Below are positions 23,001 through 34,666 of a DNA stretch of 64,000 bases, piece after piece. The translations under genes and the position numbers were made by a program. The first letter of the stretch is position 1; each line of letters begins with the position of its first letter. This DNA comes from Tachypleus tridentatus. Taxonomy: Eukaryota; Arthropoda; Merostomata; Xiphosura; Limulidae. The stretch lies in assembly GCF_004210375.1 (NCBI RefSeq), contig NC_134834.1, positions 38,344,264 to 38,408,263 on the forward strand. The letters run 5' to 3'. The notes under the pieces are model-generated. The model searched no databases. It worked only from the letters and a program-made list of their open reading frames with translations, and was not told where the DNA came from.

Positions 23001-23679
23001 CCTTAGGTGGGTTTTTCTCCAGGTTTATGGATAACCAAGATGGATGAAACAAATGAACCACATCTAATTTGCTGGCTTATGTAGATTTCACATCCCAGCC
23101 ATGGCATTGGATTTATAGATCCCAACCACCAGGTGGTATCAAGAAAGGGCCCTTTAAATTGATGGCTTGTCTAAACACTACCGACTTATTTCTTCTTATC
23201 ATCCGACTATCCCATCTTCAGTTCTGACCTTGATCTTTGCCTCGCTAGCTCTGTCCGGACGTTTGACGATTCTTGTGACAGATATTCATTGGATTATCCA
23301 ATTAGCAAACACAGAAAACCATAGATATTCTAAGCGTTAATTCCCATGAAATCGCTATAACACATCTTTGTGCAGGGCTAAGGAGGATAGTCCTATTCCT
23401 GAACATCCCAGTTTTGGAAAGTGAAAAACCTTTCCTCAGAAACTAAGTACCTGCCATGGTGGTAATGGTTGTTATGCTTGTTAACACATGCTGATAACTG
23501 TGCAGTTTTGATCATATCTTTGGTTTGTCCATCAAGGTGTGAGTTATTACTTTTGAACACGAATTGTAAGGATTGGTTACCTTATATATATGATTGGGCT
23601 CAAAAGTGAGTTATTCACTAGACTTTTGCATGGGATCCTTTGCATGTTCTTATTACCTTTTTTTCTAATATTGTGAACC

Positions 23680-23950
23680 AACTGGCTTGGTGGTTGAACA
23701 GGATCCACACATTGGCACGTGACCTGCTTTCTTGTCCCTCTGTGGATTTACATCTTACATCCAGTGATGGAGGGTATGGGTCAATCAAAAGGAAGTTTCA
23801 AGGTGTTGGTTTGCAGCTGAAAAATCTTATGATATTCACATTCTGGAGCTTTCAATCATTTCCTTCATTTGGTAATGATTCACTCCAAAAATTTATAAGG
23901 GTTGCTTACCTCAACCACCAATGTTGAATCCAATTTAAGTCCTTGTGTTC
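23680..23950 (+). pseudogene. DIRS-type RNase H fragment
   Basis: LAWWLNRIHTLARDLLSCPS, VDLHLTSSDGGYGSIKRKFQ and RVAYLNHQC follow the DIRS RT-RNase H linker (WWL.R....G.PL....V.LHL.TDAS..GWGA) and the Y.N.QGG end. The Asp-Ala-Ser motif is corrupted. Confidence 0.7.
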
Positions 23951-24120
23951 TCATATGTTGGATCCTTCTTTCTGGGCCCACAGGCAAGTTATCCATGTTA
24001 TTGTGTGTTGTGTTCTGGGTGTTTGAATTTTGTCGCAGGTCATCTTTGCCATCCTGATAAGTATTACCAACGAAAGAGTTAGTTGATCCTCTTGTTTTCT
24101 AGTGGCCTTACCTTCAGTGG

Positions 24121-24401
24121 GGGCCCAGCATAGCCAAGTGTGTTAAGGCGTGCGACTCGTAATCTGAGGGTTGCGGGTTTGCATCCCCGTCGCGCCAATC
24201 ATGCTTGCCCTTTCAGCCGTGTGGGCGTTATAATGTGACGGTCAATCCACTATTCGTTGGTAAAAGAGTAGTCCAAGAGTTGGCAGTAGGTGGTGATGAC
24301 TAGCTGCCTTCCCTCTAGTCTTACACTGCTAAGTTAGAGACTGCTAGCACAGATAGCCCTTGAGTAGCTTTGTGCGAAATTAAAAAAAAACAAACAAACA
24401 A
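24121..24401 (+). mobile_element. SINE family A, nearly intact, inside DIRS element
   Basis: Starts GGGCCCAGCATAGCCAAGTG, has an intact B box GGGTTTGCATCCCC and ends AAAAAACAAACAAACAA. One of the best preserved copies in the window. Confidence 0.93.
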
Positions 24402-24449
24402 TCATCTTTACCACTCCATGTCATGTCTGTCTAATTGCTTCTTACCGGT

Positions 24450-25160
24450 TGCCTCATCTGAGGTTTCCTAGATTTATCCAACTGCTTCTTCCTCTGTCTT
24501 CCTCCTTTCTTTGTTACTTTATTCTGCTCATCATGTTCTCTGTTTTCATTCTTGGTGATCAAACCAGGCTTGTCTTGATATGTAATTTCATATCTCGAAT
24601 GCTTCACTTTGTTGTTTTTCTATGGAAGTTTCTCAACATCAATGGAGTGTTTTCTGCCATTATGATCTGTACCAGGGTTTTTCAGCTGATTGTCCTACTG
24701 TCCTCATACTGCTGAGTTTCTTACTTGTCTTTTTGTTTGGGGATCTTCTGTTGTCAGTTTTCAGGAGGCTTTACCCCACACCTTTCATCTTTCTTCTTCC
24801 AAATATCAGTGGCCTGGGATGGTAACCCCTCCTTTTTTACCAATTTACCTTTTTTCGATTTTTAACATTTATCTTGCACTTGATTTCGAAAGACTTCTTT
24901 ATCACTTATGTACTGTTGAATGTTATGTTTTCCATATGGCTTCTGTGTGTGGTGCTCATTCCTACTAATTCATCATTTGACAACCATTCTCCTTTCATGA
25001 GATTTTTACTTAAACCACCAGTAATTGGGTTTTGGTTGTTTTTCATTGTCCTCTCATACTTTTTTCTGGATAACCTCTTGTTAAATTTCTTACTTTACCT
25101 TTTCTCTGGCATCTCATCTTTGTCTTACACTCTAGGAGCTTGTTTAATAAGGCATGTGGA
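24450..25160 (+). pseudogene. Possible DIRS tyrosine-recombinase remnant
   Basis: Position after the RNase H and scattered strings such as SMECFLPLW, AEFLTCLFV and FHLSSSKYQW fit the N-terminal part of a DIRS recombinase (a WSVFC...F..FL.YLF pattern). No catalytic R-H-R-Y set is visible. Weak assignment. Confidence 0.35.
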
Positions 25161-25292
25161 CTACACCTGATACATTCATCTCTCCTTGTTTCCATAGTAA
25201 CACTATTTTTTCCTTTTAGAGCTATTGTCTTTCAAGTGTAGTCATTCTTCAGATTTACATGTAGCTTTGATTAGATTCCCATACTGTTGGGA

Positions 25293-25502
25293 AGAGGTAT
25301 TTCATAAAATCACCTGAAGGTTATACAATGGTGAATTTTTTATATAAATATGCTCGTTCTAGACCATACCACCAATGGACCAAATGGGTAAAGAGGAATG
25401 GGAATGGGATAGCTCCTCATCCGTTATATTGAATAAAAAGGTATTATATAATTTCAAATATAGGATTTTTTTGGTTACCATTGTATTGTCTTAGTTATTG
25501 TT
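25293..25502 (+). repeat. DIRS direct repeat, copy 1
   Basis: Landmarks are AAATCACCTG, GACCATACCACCAATGGAC, AAGAGGAATGGG, ATTGAATAAA and CCATTGTATTGTCTTAG. It recurs 370 bp downstream and, in antisense, near 59,580-59,720. DIRS-group elements typically carry such repeats instead of LTRs. Confidence 0.75.
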
Positions 25503-25662
25503 ATTAGTTATTTTCGTTTACATGGTAATCACTCATTGTTTGGATCCCACTTTGTGGCATGTTTTGCCTGACCAGATGTACTTTCATCCTTAAAATCAGC
25601 AATGTTTAGCCATGTTTATGTATTTATTACATTCCATGTTTAGTAAATGCGTACTGTTTGTA

Positions 25663-25865
25663 AGGGGTTTTTCACAAAAATCACCTGTAGTGTATTCCAA
25701 TGGATGATTGTTTTATACATATTCTCGTCTTGGACCATACCACCCATGGACTAAATGAGTGAAGAGGAACGGGACAGCTGCTCATGTCTTGTATTGAATA
25801 AATAGGAATTGTATACTTTCAATTATAGGGTTTTATGGTTCCCATTGTACTGTCTTAGTTGTTGT
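25663..25865 (+). repeat. DIRS direct repeat, copy 2
   Basis: Same landmark order as copy 1 (AAATCACCTG, GGACCATACCACCCATGGAC, AAGAGGAACGGG, ATTGAATAAAT, CCATTGTACTGTCTTAG). It is followed by GTGGAGTTTGAGAGCC, which is also present next to the repeat in the minus-strand copy. Confidence 0.75.
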
Positions 25866-27031
25866 TTCTCCTGACTCTCAACCACATCTTACCCTCCTTC
25901 CTTTTGTTTTAGTGGAGTTTGAGAGCCCTTAGTATTTTCCAGTTCCAAGTTGCACTGTAAAAAATCTGCCTTAATGGTTTAATGACATTTAGAAAAAATC
26001 TACACAGAAATACCATTCAGTGCAGAGTGAGGGTGGTGGTGTTCTGTTGGTGAAGATGACATGACATTTTAAACATTGGAGCATATAAAAAGCAAAGAAG
26101 TAAGATATTCAATTGCAGTTCACCCTTTAGATATTGATCCCTCACTTTACCTTCATGTGTAGGTAACTTTTAATTGACCAGATTTTGGATTTGGAGTATA
26201 ACCAATGAATATAAGTCATCACACATGCCTGCCTTCCTCCTTCAGTTACACTCCATATATATGTTATGTGTCACAGTGGAGGTACTTGGGATTGTTAGAG
26301 TCTCTTCCCTTCTGTTCTTTTTAAATGTATATTATTTCGAGGATGTTACTGCACCTGCTTTAGTTCTGGACAGTTTCACCATTGTGGGAGTTGATTTATC
26401 TATGGTAGACATGTTTTTTAGTGCTGGATTCAGGATTATGGGTCAATATGTTATTTTATACTCCTTACATATGCTCTGTTCCAGAGTCAGGAGGGTTGAG
26501 ATCCCCTCTAATCTTTTGAACTTGAGATGAACACAGTATGATCCTTATCCTACCCACACATAGATGTCAGCTCCCAACAGCATGGGTTTGGGACATAGTT
26601 GACTTGCCAAGTGTGGTTTGTTGTGCCGTAGTCATTCTACACTTGGGGGCAATTCCATTGTTTTTCATATGCCAGTTTGATGTTTTTTCTCTACCATCTT
26701 TCTTTATCACACCTTTCTCTGATCAGTGAAGAGTATACCAGGTTTGGACGTGGTACATTCTTCCACATCAGTTCTATGAATCTGACTCTTTTGTCTCCAT
26801 GTGTGTCCTATGTATGATTTCGAGGAATGCTTCTTTTCTTTTGTATTCTTATTCATTGTGGGATTCTTGCTATTTATGTGAGAGGTTTGTATTTAAAATT
26901 AATTATTTCATTCCCAGCTAAAATAGCTGCATTGTTCAGAAAGTGTTAACATTCTGAAAACTAAATAATTTTACACTTTGACTTAAATGGGAAATTTGAG
27001 AAATTTTTAAGAACAACATAACAATATTGAA

Positions 27032-27180
27032 AGTTTTTTTTTGTTTCACAAAACTACACGAGGGCTGTCTGCGATAACAATCCTTAATTTAGCATCGTGA
27101 GATGAGAGGGAAGGTAACTAGTCATTATTACCCACCACCAACTCTTGGGCTACTCTTTTACTGATGAACAGTATAGAAAG
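27032..27180 (-). mobile_element. SINE family A, tail half
   Basis: Tail and half the body (AAACTACACGAGGGCTGTCT to CTCTTGGGCTACTCTTTTAC) in antisense. The rest of the element reappears about 190 bp further on. Confidence 0.8.
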
Positions 27181-27367
27181 ACATCATTGCCATGACAACT
27201 TTTGAAGTACATTTGGTCACACGCTAGGTTACAAGGTTTATAGATCAAATAATCTGTAGTATCATGAATATTGTTATGCTTTAAAGCACACTGTCACAGC
27301 AATGGATTAATTTGTGGATGTAGGCTTAGCTGGACTGTAGTATTAGTTGCTATTTTTAACTTTGACC

Positions 27368-27505
27368 TTCTCTTTTACCAACGAATAGTGGAATTCAGTG
27401 TCACATTATAATGCCCCCACAGCTGAAAGGGTGAGCATGTTTGGTGCGACGAGGAATTCGAACCCGCAACCCTTAGATTACGAGTCGAACATGGCCATGG
27501 TCTGT
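27368..27505 (-). mobile_element. SINE family A, head half
   Basis: Continues the body from CTTTTACCAACGAATAGTGG to the tRNA-like head (GAATTCGAACCCGCAACCCT, GATTACGAGTCGA). The two halves overlap by the CTCTTTTAC...AGT segment, so they are either one SINE split by a 190-bp insertion or two truncated copies. Confidence 0.8.
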
Positions 27506-27838
27506 AGTATTTAGAAATTGGAAACTATCATTACATTGTGAGCACATCTTCAATATAACGGCTAAACACTTACAAAAATTTATTAATGTAATATGAAGAG
27601 GTGATACTTACTTTGTGAATATAAACTACCATTTATTTTCTATCAGTATCTTAGAGTAACATTCATATAATAACAAACATTTAATTGCGAACGATTTTGT
27701 AATTGCAGTATTATAAGGTAAACGTTCAATTTTATCACCTTACATAAATATAAGTTTTAAGTAATTTTATCTGTAGCATTTTCTAACATAGTCACATACC
27801 AGCACATTACAGATTCTAATGAGATTTTTTTGTTTCAG

Positions 27839-28025
27839 TTGTTCAGGAACTGTGTATTCAGCAATAGAAATAGAGACAGGGTTGGAAGTGATTATTACGC
27901 AGATTAACCTCACTCAACAAATTAGAAAAGAACTTCTCATCACCGAGCTTTCAGTACTCCAGGAAAAGAAACATCCGAATATTGTGAACTACTTGGACAG
28001 CTACCTTGTTGGTGATGAACTCTGG
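27839..28025 (+). CDS. PAK-like exon 2 (N-lobe, lysine lost)
   Basis: Acceptor TTTTTTTGTTTCAG, donor GTAAGTG. It encodes 62 residues: the glycine loop CSGTVYSA, the VAIK site as VIIT, the alphaC region [18 protein letters not shown] and the hinge approach VGDELW. The codon for the usual ATP-anchoring Lys is ACG (Thr). Confidence 0.88.
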
Positions 28026-29021
28026 GTAAGTGTTTTAGCATTACATATTAGTTAATTGTCTTTTGTTTTTAAACTTACCTATTATAGAGTGTAGGTAAAG
28101 GTACTGGCTTTAATTAATTAGGTGGGTTAGTTTCAAGCAATTCTGCAAGTTTAAGAATATTTGTTACATATCACTCATACATGTGTGTATTTTAAAATTG
28201 TAGTTATAAAAATACATAATAGTTTTAGAAGCATAGACTGTGGATTTCTTCTGACACAATAATTTTTAATTCATTCCATATATATGACTGTGAAATAAAG
28301 TTATACTCGCCTACTGTGCTCCTACTAGCACACTATCTGTTCCAGCACAAAATATATCATTGACAATTTTAGTTTATAACTTTGGTGTATTCATCTTCTA
28401 CTTACGTATGTTTGGTTCACATAGTTTATATGTAGTTGTTGAAATTATTTTATTCAGAAAAAGTTGAGTTTGTTAAATTATTAACAGTTTATACAATACT
28501 CTGAAATGGAGCATTATTTACAAAACTGTAAACATTGTTTAGTGTGTAATACAATAAATATTAAATTCTCAATTTCTTGCACAAAATGCCATCCAACATA
28601 ATTTTTTATAAATGTTATGGATCAGATCACAGCTTCAGTCACCAATATATACGAGTGCACTTCAAAAAAATCTTTAGACGTAGAAAAATAAAAGTAAAAA
28701 TAGAAAAAGTAAGAAAGATGTAGGAAAGTGTTCTTTTGTAATTCACTCTTCCTTAGCACTCTTTAAATTGAATTTGTAATTTTTCTCTAAGAACTACACA
28801 TTTTACTATATAATAAATGTTTATCTCCTAAACAATGCAAAAGAACTGTCTTTAGCTTATTTTCTACCTCATGAACAATTGTTTTAAAAATTTTGTTATT
28901 TTGATTAGATATATGATTACTAGCAGAATCTTAAATGATGAAAAAAATTATTCTCTCATTATTATGTATAATTTTATTAAAGAACAAAATGCAAATCAAA
29001 TTATATACTTTCTTTGTTTGG

Positions 29022-29114
29022 GTAATAATGGAATATTTAACAGTTGGCTGTTTGACTGGCATAATCAACGAAACCTGTTTCTATGAAAATGAAATATCAG
29101 CAGTTTGTAAAGAA
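29022..29114 (+). CDS. PAK-like exon 3 (hinge), acceptor mutated
   Basis: Exactly 31 codons, the length expected for the matching PAK segment, reading VIMEYLTVGCLTG then NETCFYENEISAVCKE and ending at GTATGT. The bases before it are a fine pyrimidine tract ending TTTGG, where AG is expected at 29020-29021. The frame is open back to the AG at 28981-28982. Confidence 0.82.
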
Positions 29115-29799
29115 GTATGTTGTACTGATTGTTATTAGTAGGTATTTTTATGTGGTAGATGTCTGATAATTGTAATTTAATTATAAGTCTGTTTAATAAA
29201 TACTGAAGTTTTTTGTCAAACTCTGGATACTTACTTCCAGTAAATTTCATTCCTTGAGAGATGACAAAAAGTATAAATAACATTTGAGAGAGTAATAATG
29301 AAGTTCTATTTAACATTGGTGAAGTTATCATAGTGTAAATTCTGTGTAGCTCTTTCTACAATTACAGAAAGTTTCACCTCCAGGACATAATATGGAAACC
29401 CATCTTCAACAGCTGTACAAAAATTCTTATTAATTTACCATTGGCAATTTTTAATTGTACTAAATATCAATTAAAACTTACACCTCTGATGTTAAATGCA
29501 GACTACTAATCTATCATGCAAGCTGTTAATTTGAAAAAGAGTTACATTAAGAAATGACTGATAGTTCAAATGAAATACATACTACAAAAACTTAACAAGT
29601 GGTTAAGCAAGTAAATAGTTTAAAATTTTACAATCTTACAATTTATCTTATCTAAAATCACAAAACTAGTTAAAGTTATGAGTAACATTTGTTTAAAAAC
29701 TACAGCAGGCAATGGTCTAGTCTTTAAAAGGTAAGTGGAACATAAAAAATCTACTGTGTGTGCTGTGCAAGCAATGTTATACTAATAACTTTGTTTATC

Positions 29800-30660
29800 T
29801 ATAACCAGAAAAGGATATATCTGTTTGTCTGTGTGTGTGTGTGACAACTATACCTCTAAGGGGGAAGAACCTCCATATCTGAAATTATCCACATGCATGC
29901 GCATCATTACCTAAGGCAGTTTAGCACAATCACTCTTGGAAAAGAATATGTGATAGCTATAGCTTTGAGAATAAAGAACCTAGAAACTGAAATTATACCA
30001 AGTGGTTTCTGAAGGTGTGTACTCAGGTATTAATTATTCACATGCATGCACATCTTTTTAATGTAGCAAAATACTTAATGGGAAAGAAATGGTTTGTTGT
30101 ATTACAAATAGAAATTGTAGTCAGACAAACAGGTGCATGCAACTATGCATGAGCATTTTTTAAGGAGACCAAGTAAGAAAAACTACTTTGAAAAAAGTTG
30201 TTCCTTATATAACAACTTCTAGTATATAGAAAAGATGTGTTCCAACAATAGCTTTTATGTAATGTTGCTTAACAATAAAAGTATATAGGCTATACTTTTG
30301 CACTAAAATGGGTTCAGACTATATAGAATAACATAGACATATAGTAGAAGTGGACTGGGTCCTTTTTAGGGGTCACACCATTGTATTATGATTTGGGGTC
30401 CGACACCATCCCTCCAGCTCTCAGAGTCATATATGATCCATGCACTTCATACGAGGAGGCCTATGAGCTATGGCACAATGGTCAGTTCATGTCTGTCATG
30501 TAGAATATATCAACCAAATAACCTGAGAGTAACAGGGTACTTTTGTTTATTTAAAAAGATTTAATATATAGAAGTGGCAATGCATTTTGGTTGTAATTGT
30601 TTCCAAGAATGGATTTCATGTTATGTTGCATAGCAACAAAAGTATATTCTAATATTTTTG
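29800..30660. repeat. Low-copy diverged repeats, unclassified
   Basis: A (GT)n run at about 29,830 is followed by two segments sharing CACATGCATGC (29,890 and 30,040). Two segments about 340 bp apart share TTTATGTAATGTTGC...AACAATAAAAGTATAT-like text (30,250 and 30,620). The relation to a known family is not recognised. Lies in intron 3 of the PAK-like gene. Confidence 0.4.
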
Positions 30661-31058
30661 TTAGTCTATAACAGCAAATACGTTAATTCAGAAATGATTT
30701 ATGTTTAAAATTGCCTAGAAGCAATCACTTAAGGTTGTTGGTCTCAACACTTTACTCATGGCAGCTATTTGTTGGGTTTTGGCAGCAGGTGGTAAAACAA
30801 CTAATATATCAATGTAATAACCCAATGAAAGCTGAGTTTGTGTGAATATAAACAAGCTTTGACATTTACTTGTCCTACTTTGTGTTTCCATTGTTGTCTC
30901 CAAATATTATAATAAATATATATATTTGTATATAGAAATGTGTATGTCTAAATATATATACACATGTCTAAGTTATTAAATATCACAAGCACACTGAATT
31001 AAAATTATATTGACATCTTAAAATATTAATCTTTAAAGTAAATTAACATTTCATTTAG

Positions 31059-31158
31059 GTTCTCAAGGGATTAGAGTTTCTGCATGTTAACAATATTATT
31101 CACAGAAATATTAAAAGTGATAACATTTTACTTGGAAAGGATTGGAGGATAAAACTTG
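31059..31158 (+). CDS. PAK-like exon 4 (catalytic loop, HRN)
   Basis: Acceptor TCATTTAG, donor GTAAGT. Reads [20 protein letters not shown] then DNILLGKD. The catalytic-loop Asp is Asn (AAT) while the Lys and Asn further along the loop are kept. Confidence 0.88.
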
Positions 31159-31309
31159 GTAAGTTTTTTAGACATGTATGCCTTTGTAAACATGTGCTGT
31201 TTCTAACACAGCTTTAATTTTAATCCATAATGGAGAAACTAAGAACAGTGTAAAAGCATAACATACTTAATTTATGTTTATAACACATTTTTAACAACTT
31301 TCCATGTTT

Positions 31310-32870
31310 AGATAAGTTAAAAAAGAAAGTACATCAATTTCCTGATGATATTTATCTAAAGATTAGATTTAAGTGTTTAAGGAATTATGTTGTTAGCTTG
31401 ACCCGTAAGACTAAATGGACTTATTATCATAACCTGTTTAAGAATGCTAAAACTATTAAACAGAATTGGAATATTGTTAACTCTATTATTGATGTTAAAA
31501 AAAAAAAAAAAAAGAAATTTTGTAATTTTGGTACTACTGATTTATCTGATTTGAATTATTTTTTTGTTAATGTTGCTAAATCTACTTGCTCCAATCCTAA
31601 ATTTTGTTCTCAGGGCATGCCTCCTGCTCCTTCTTCTTCTTGTTACCTATATCCTGTTACTGTATCTGAAACTATGAATAATATTTTCTCCTTATCAAAT
31701 TCAGCTTCTAATGGTGTAGATGGTGTTTGGTTAAGATTTTGAAAGCTAATGCTAATCTTTTTTGCACCAATTTTGACTTTTAATTAATTTATCTTTTACT
31801 CAAGGGAAGTTTCCTAATGCTTTAAAGTTATCATTGGTCATTCCTATTTATAAATCTGGTAATATTTCTGATTTTACGAATTATAGACCTATTTCCTTAT
31901 TAATACATTTCTCTAAACTATTTGAAAAATCTATGAAGATTAGAATTTTATCATTTCTTGATAGACATTCAGTTTTGTCTCCTTCTCAATTTGGCTTCGG
32001 CCTGGGCTTGGAACGGAGGTTGCTGTTGCTAAACTTGTGGGAAGTATTACAGAAGCTTTAGATTCTGATCTTCATCCAATTGCTGTTTTTCTTGACTTAG
32101 CCAAAGCTTTTGATTCTGTTAATCATAAAATATTGTTAAATAAATTATCTTATTATGGTTTTAGAGGCATTGTTTTTGATTGGTTTTTTTCTTACTTTCA
32201 CAATAGAAAGCAATCAGTTTGTATCCATAATAATTATAGTGATTGGCTTACAATTAATGTTGGAGTACCACAAGGTTCTGTTCTGGGTCCTTTATTATTT
32301 CTCATTTATATAAATGATATTCTTTACCAACAGTTTTTTGGAGATATCCAAGCCTATGCCGATGATATTGCTGTTGTTTATAGTAAGCCAAATCTAATTA
32401 ATGAAGCCATTATTTCTAGTGATCTTAATAAAATTAAAATTGGCTTTTCTGTAATGACTTATCCTTAAATATATCTAAATCTTTTCTTCTTCAGTTTAAC
32501 CTTTATGGTGTCATTCCAGCTTTTCCTTCTATTTTTTTATCATTCTAGTGATTGTTATACTTACCCTAATTGTAAGTGTCCCAAATTGACTCAAGTTTCC
32601 TCTGTTAAATATTTAGGAATTATTTTAGATCGAAAATTAAATTGGCAATTTCATATTAATTCTTTAGTTAATAAATTAAAATATAGTTCTATGCTAATTT
32701 TTGAACTTAGTCATTGTGCTCCTTATCATATTTTGTTAAGTGTATATTATGCTCTCTTTCAATCTTTCTTACAATATTGTATTTCAATTTGGGTGGCACA
32801 TATAAGACTTTTTAATTCCTATTCACAAGTTGCAAAAAAGTGTTTTCTCTCTTATTTTTACTCATAGGCT
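31310..32870 (+). pseudogene. LINE reverse transcriptase with YADD, frameshifted
   Basis: Order of motifs: a pre-RT segment (TRKTKWTYYHNLFKNAKTIK; LSNSASNGVDGV), SLVIPIYKSGNISDFTNYRP (RT motif 1), SLLIHFSKLFEKSM, LSPSQFGF, VFLDLAKAFDSVNHKILLNK, GVPQGSVLGPLLFLIYINDI, QAYADDIAVV (catalytic), and VKYLGIILDRKLNW (thumb). Breaks occur near 31,741, 32,040 and 32,470, and an A-run at about 31,499-31,513 adds to the drift. The catalytic motif is intact, so the copy is decayed but not ancient. No RNase H is seen, unlike the I-clade LINE at 10-13 kb. Confidence 0.85.
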
Positions 32871-33302
32871 TGATACTGATTTCAGTAAATTTAACTCCCT
32901 CTTTCATATGATAAACTTTATTTATATTTTTAGCTTTATCTACATTGCATGTTTCTTTTAATAGGCCTTTTAAAGTCACTTCATATTTTACGACTTCAAT
33001 CTTTTTTTCCAATTAATGTACCCACACCACGTAAAACAGTTACACTTCATCAATATCTTTATTTGGCACCTCGTATTCATAATTTTATTCTTATAGTATA
33101 AGATCTTCTATTAATCGTGTTAATCAAAAGAAATACTTAAAACAATGGATCTTAAATACTGATGATAATATTCTGGGAACTTTATATTGATTTTGTAAGT
33201 TTTGATTTTACATTATTATGTGTTTAACCATCACAGGACGAGTTAACTCTTTGTTGATGGTTTTATATTGATATTTGATTTTTTGTGTCTAATTTATTGC
33301 TT

Positions 33303-33330
33303 AATAAATTTATTATTATTATTATTATTA
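33303..33330 (+). repeat. (TTA)n LINE tail
   Basis: TTTATTATTATTATTATTAT marks the 3' end of the LINE. Confidence 0.8.
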
Positions 33331-33427
33331 AACCATAATTTTCATTATTTAATTGTATTTTACATTTTTTAACATTAGCTGCTTTACTGATATGACAACT
33401 TTATTTTTGGTTCTTTCCATTACACAG

Positions 33428-33624
33428 CTGATTTTGGATTATGTGCCAAAATCTCCCAAGAACTGAACAAAAGAATATCTCTGGTTGGCACCCCTCAGTG
33501 TATGGCTCCAGAAATAGTAACGGGGAAAGAGTATGAGCCTAAGGTTGGCATATGGTCACTAGGTATGACAGCCATTGAAGTGGTCGATGGTAATCTTCCT
33601 TATTACGAAGAAGGTCCTGATGTG
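33428..33624 (+). CDS. PAK-like exon 5 (DFG, activation loop, helix F)
   Basis: Acceptor TTACACAG, donor GTAAGC. Keeps ADFG, VGTP and MAPE. The PAK activation-loop Thr is Ser (KRISLVGT), the usual YWMAPE is QCMAPE, and the VDIWSLG of helix F is VGIWSLG. Confidence 0.88.
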
Positions 33625-34528
33625 GTAAGCACTGGCAATAAGTACTTAGAGCCAAAGAGTAAAAGTAGATTGAATTTTAGTTTTTTTTCCTTATTTGAAT
33701 GTGTCCCATTTTTCTTCTTTGTTTAAATTGTTTAAGTTTTAAAAGTATAAAAACATTGTATTAGATAGAAAATTAAAGATTTTTGTACAGCAATACTATA
33801 ACATTTTGATTTATAAATCTAAGAGTCTTCCATTAAATAAAATTATAGTCTTTTAACAACTTGGGTGTATTAATGTTTTGCTTTAGTGAAACACTAATGT
33901 TTCTCTACTAAAGTTAATCATAAAAAATTATTATTGTTTCATAATACCCATATTCATAAAAGCTACATTTTGTGCTTTAAAACACAAATGTATGCTTTGT
34001 CCAGAATGTTTTTCACCACCTACAGGGAATAGCTATAATAAAGACAAAATCAAGGCTTTGTATATTATTTATACAGTAGATATATTGAAGATAATGATGA
34101 ACAGTAGAATAATGACAACAACAATGAACATTTGACAAGACTGTATACAGTACAAACATTTAATTATTTTATCAATATCATCTTGTTAACACTCTATAAT
34201 TAAACAGTAATACTTTAGTAACTCACCAATGGTATTCAGCTAGTATAAAGTTATATTTTTGGAGCTATTTATACCTTATAATGAAAGGTTCTCCAAAGAT
34301 TTGTACTTTATGATATTATGGTTGTCAAGCAATGGGGATTTGGTAATAGTGCATGAAGCAAAGAGTATTTTTGTGTTTTATAACTAAGGTATATTCTTTC
34401 TATGTAATGCTAATGTGACTAAGAGTATGTTATTTTTTACATTGTGTATACATTTTTTATTATCAGAATTATTTTGTGTTTTTAAGGTAGGATATTGATT
34501 TAGTCATCAAGTCACAATTCTTTTTCAG

Positions 34529-34666
34529 GTATTAGATTTAATAGCAACAAATGGGAAACCAAACATAGAAAATGAAGATAACCTATCTTCAGTCTTTAAA
34601 GATTTCCTGGATAGGTGCTTAGAAGTGGACAAAGATAAAAGATACACTACTTCTGATCTCTTAAAG
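34529..34666 (+). CDS. PAK-like exon 6 (C-lobe)
   Basis: Acceptor TCTTTTTCAG, donor GTATGG. The 46 codons read [20 protein letters not shown] and [20 protein letters not shown], collinear with PAK without gaps. Confidence 0.88.

Larger units (their letters stand above)
21310..26880 (+). mobile_element. DIRS-like tyrosine-recombinase retrotransposon, decayed
   Basis: Pyrimidine-rich plus-strand element lying in intron 1 of the PAK-like gene. It carries a DIRS-type RT segment (22,840-22,987), an RNase H segment (23,680-23,930) and downstream coding-like remnants where the tyrosine recombinase should be (24,450-25,150), followed by two direct repeats (25,293-25,502 and 25,663-25,865). The same sequence recurs in antisense at 58.6-62.35 kb, including the region beyond the repeats, which sets the approximate limits. 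It is riddled with stops and interrupted by a SINE at 24,121-24,401. Confidence 0.65.
31300..33330 (+). mobile_element. CR1/jockey-group LINE, 5'-truncated
   Basis: Plus-strand non-LTR element in intron 4 of the PAK-like gene. It holds a reverse transcriptase and ends in a TTATTATTATTA tail (33,303-33,330), an end type found in several CR1-like groups. The endonuclease is absent. The 5' boundary is approximate and no target duplication is evident. Confidence 0.8.

Noticed and set aside
24449-25170. Overlapping plus-strand ORFs rich in Leu/Phe that look like membrane proteins
   Set aside because: Pyrimidine-rich DNA of the DIRS remnant produces such hydrophobic translations in several frames at once.
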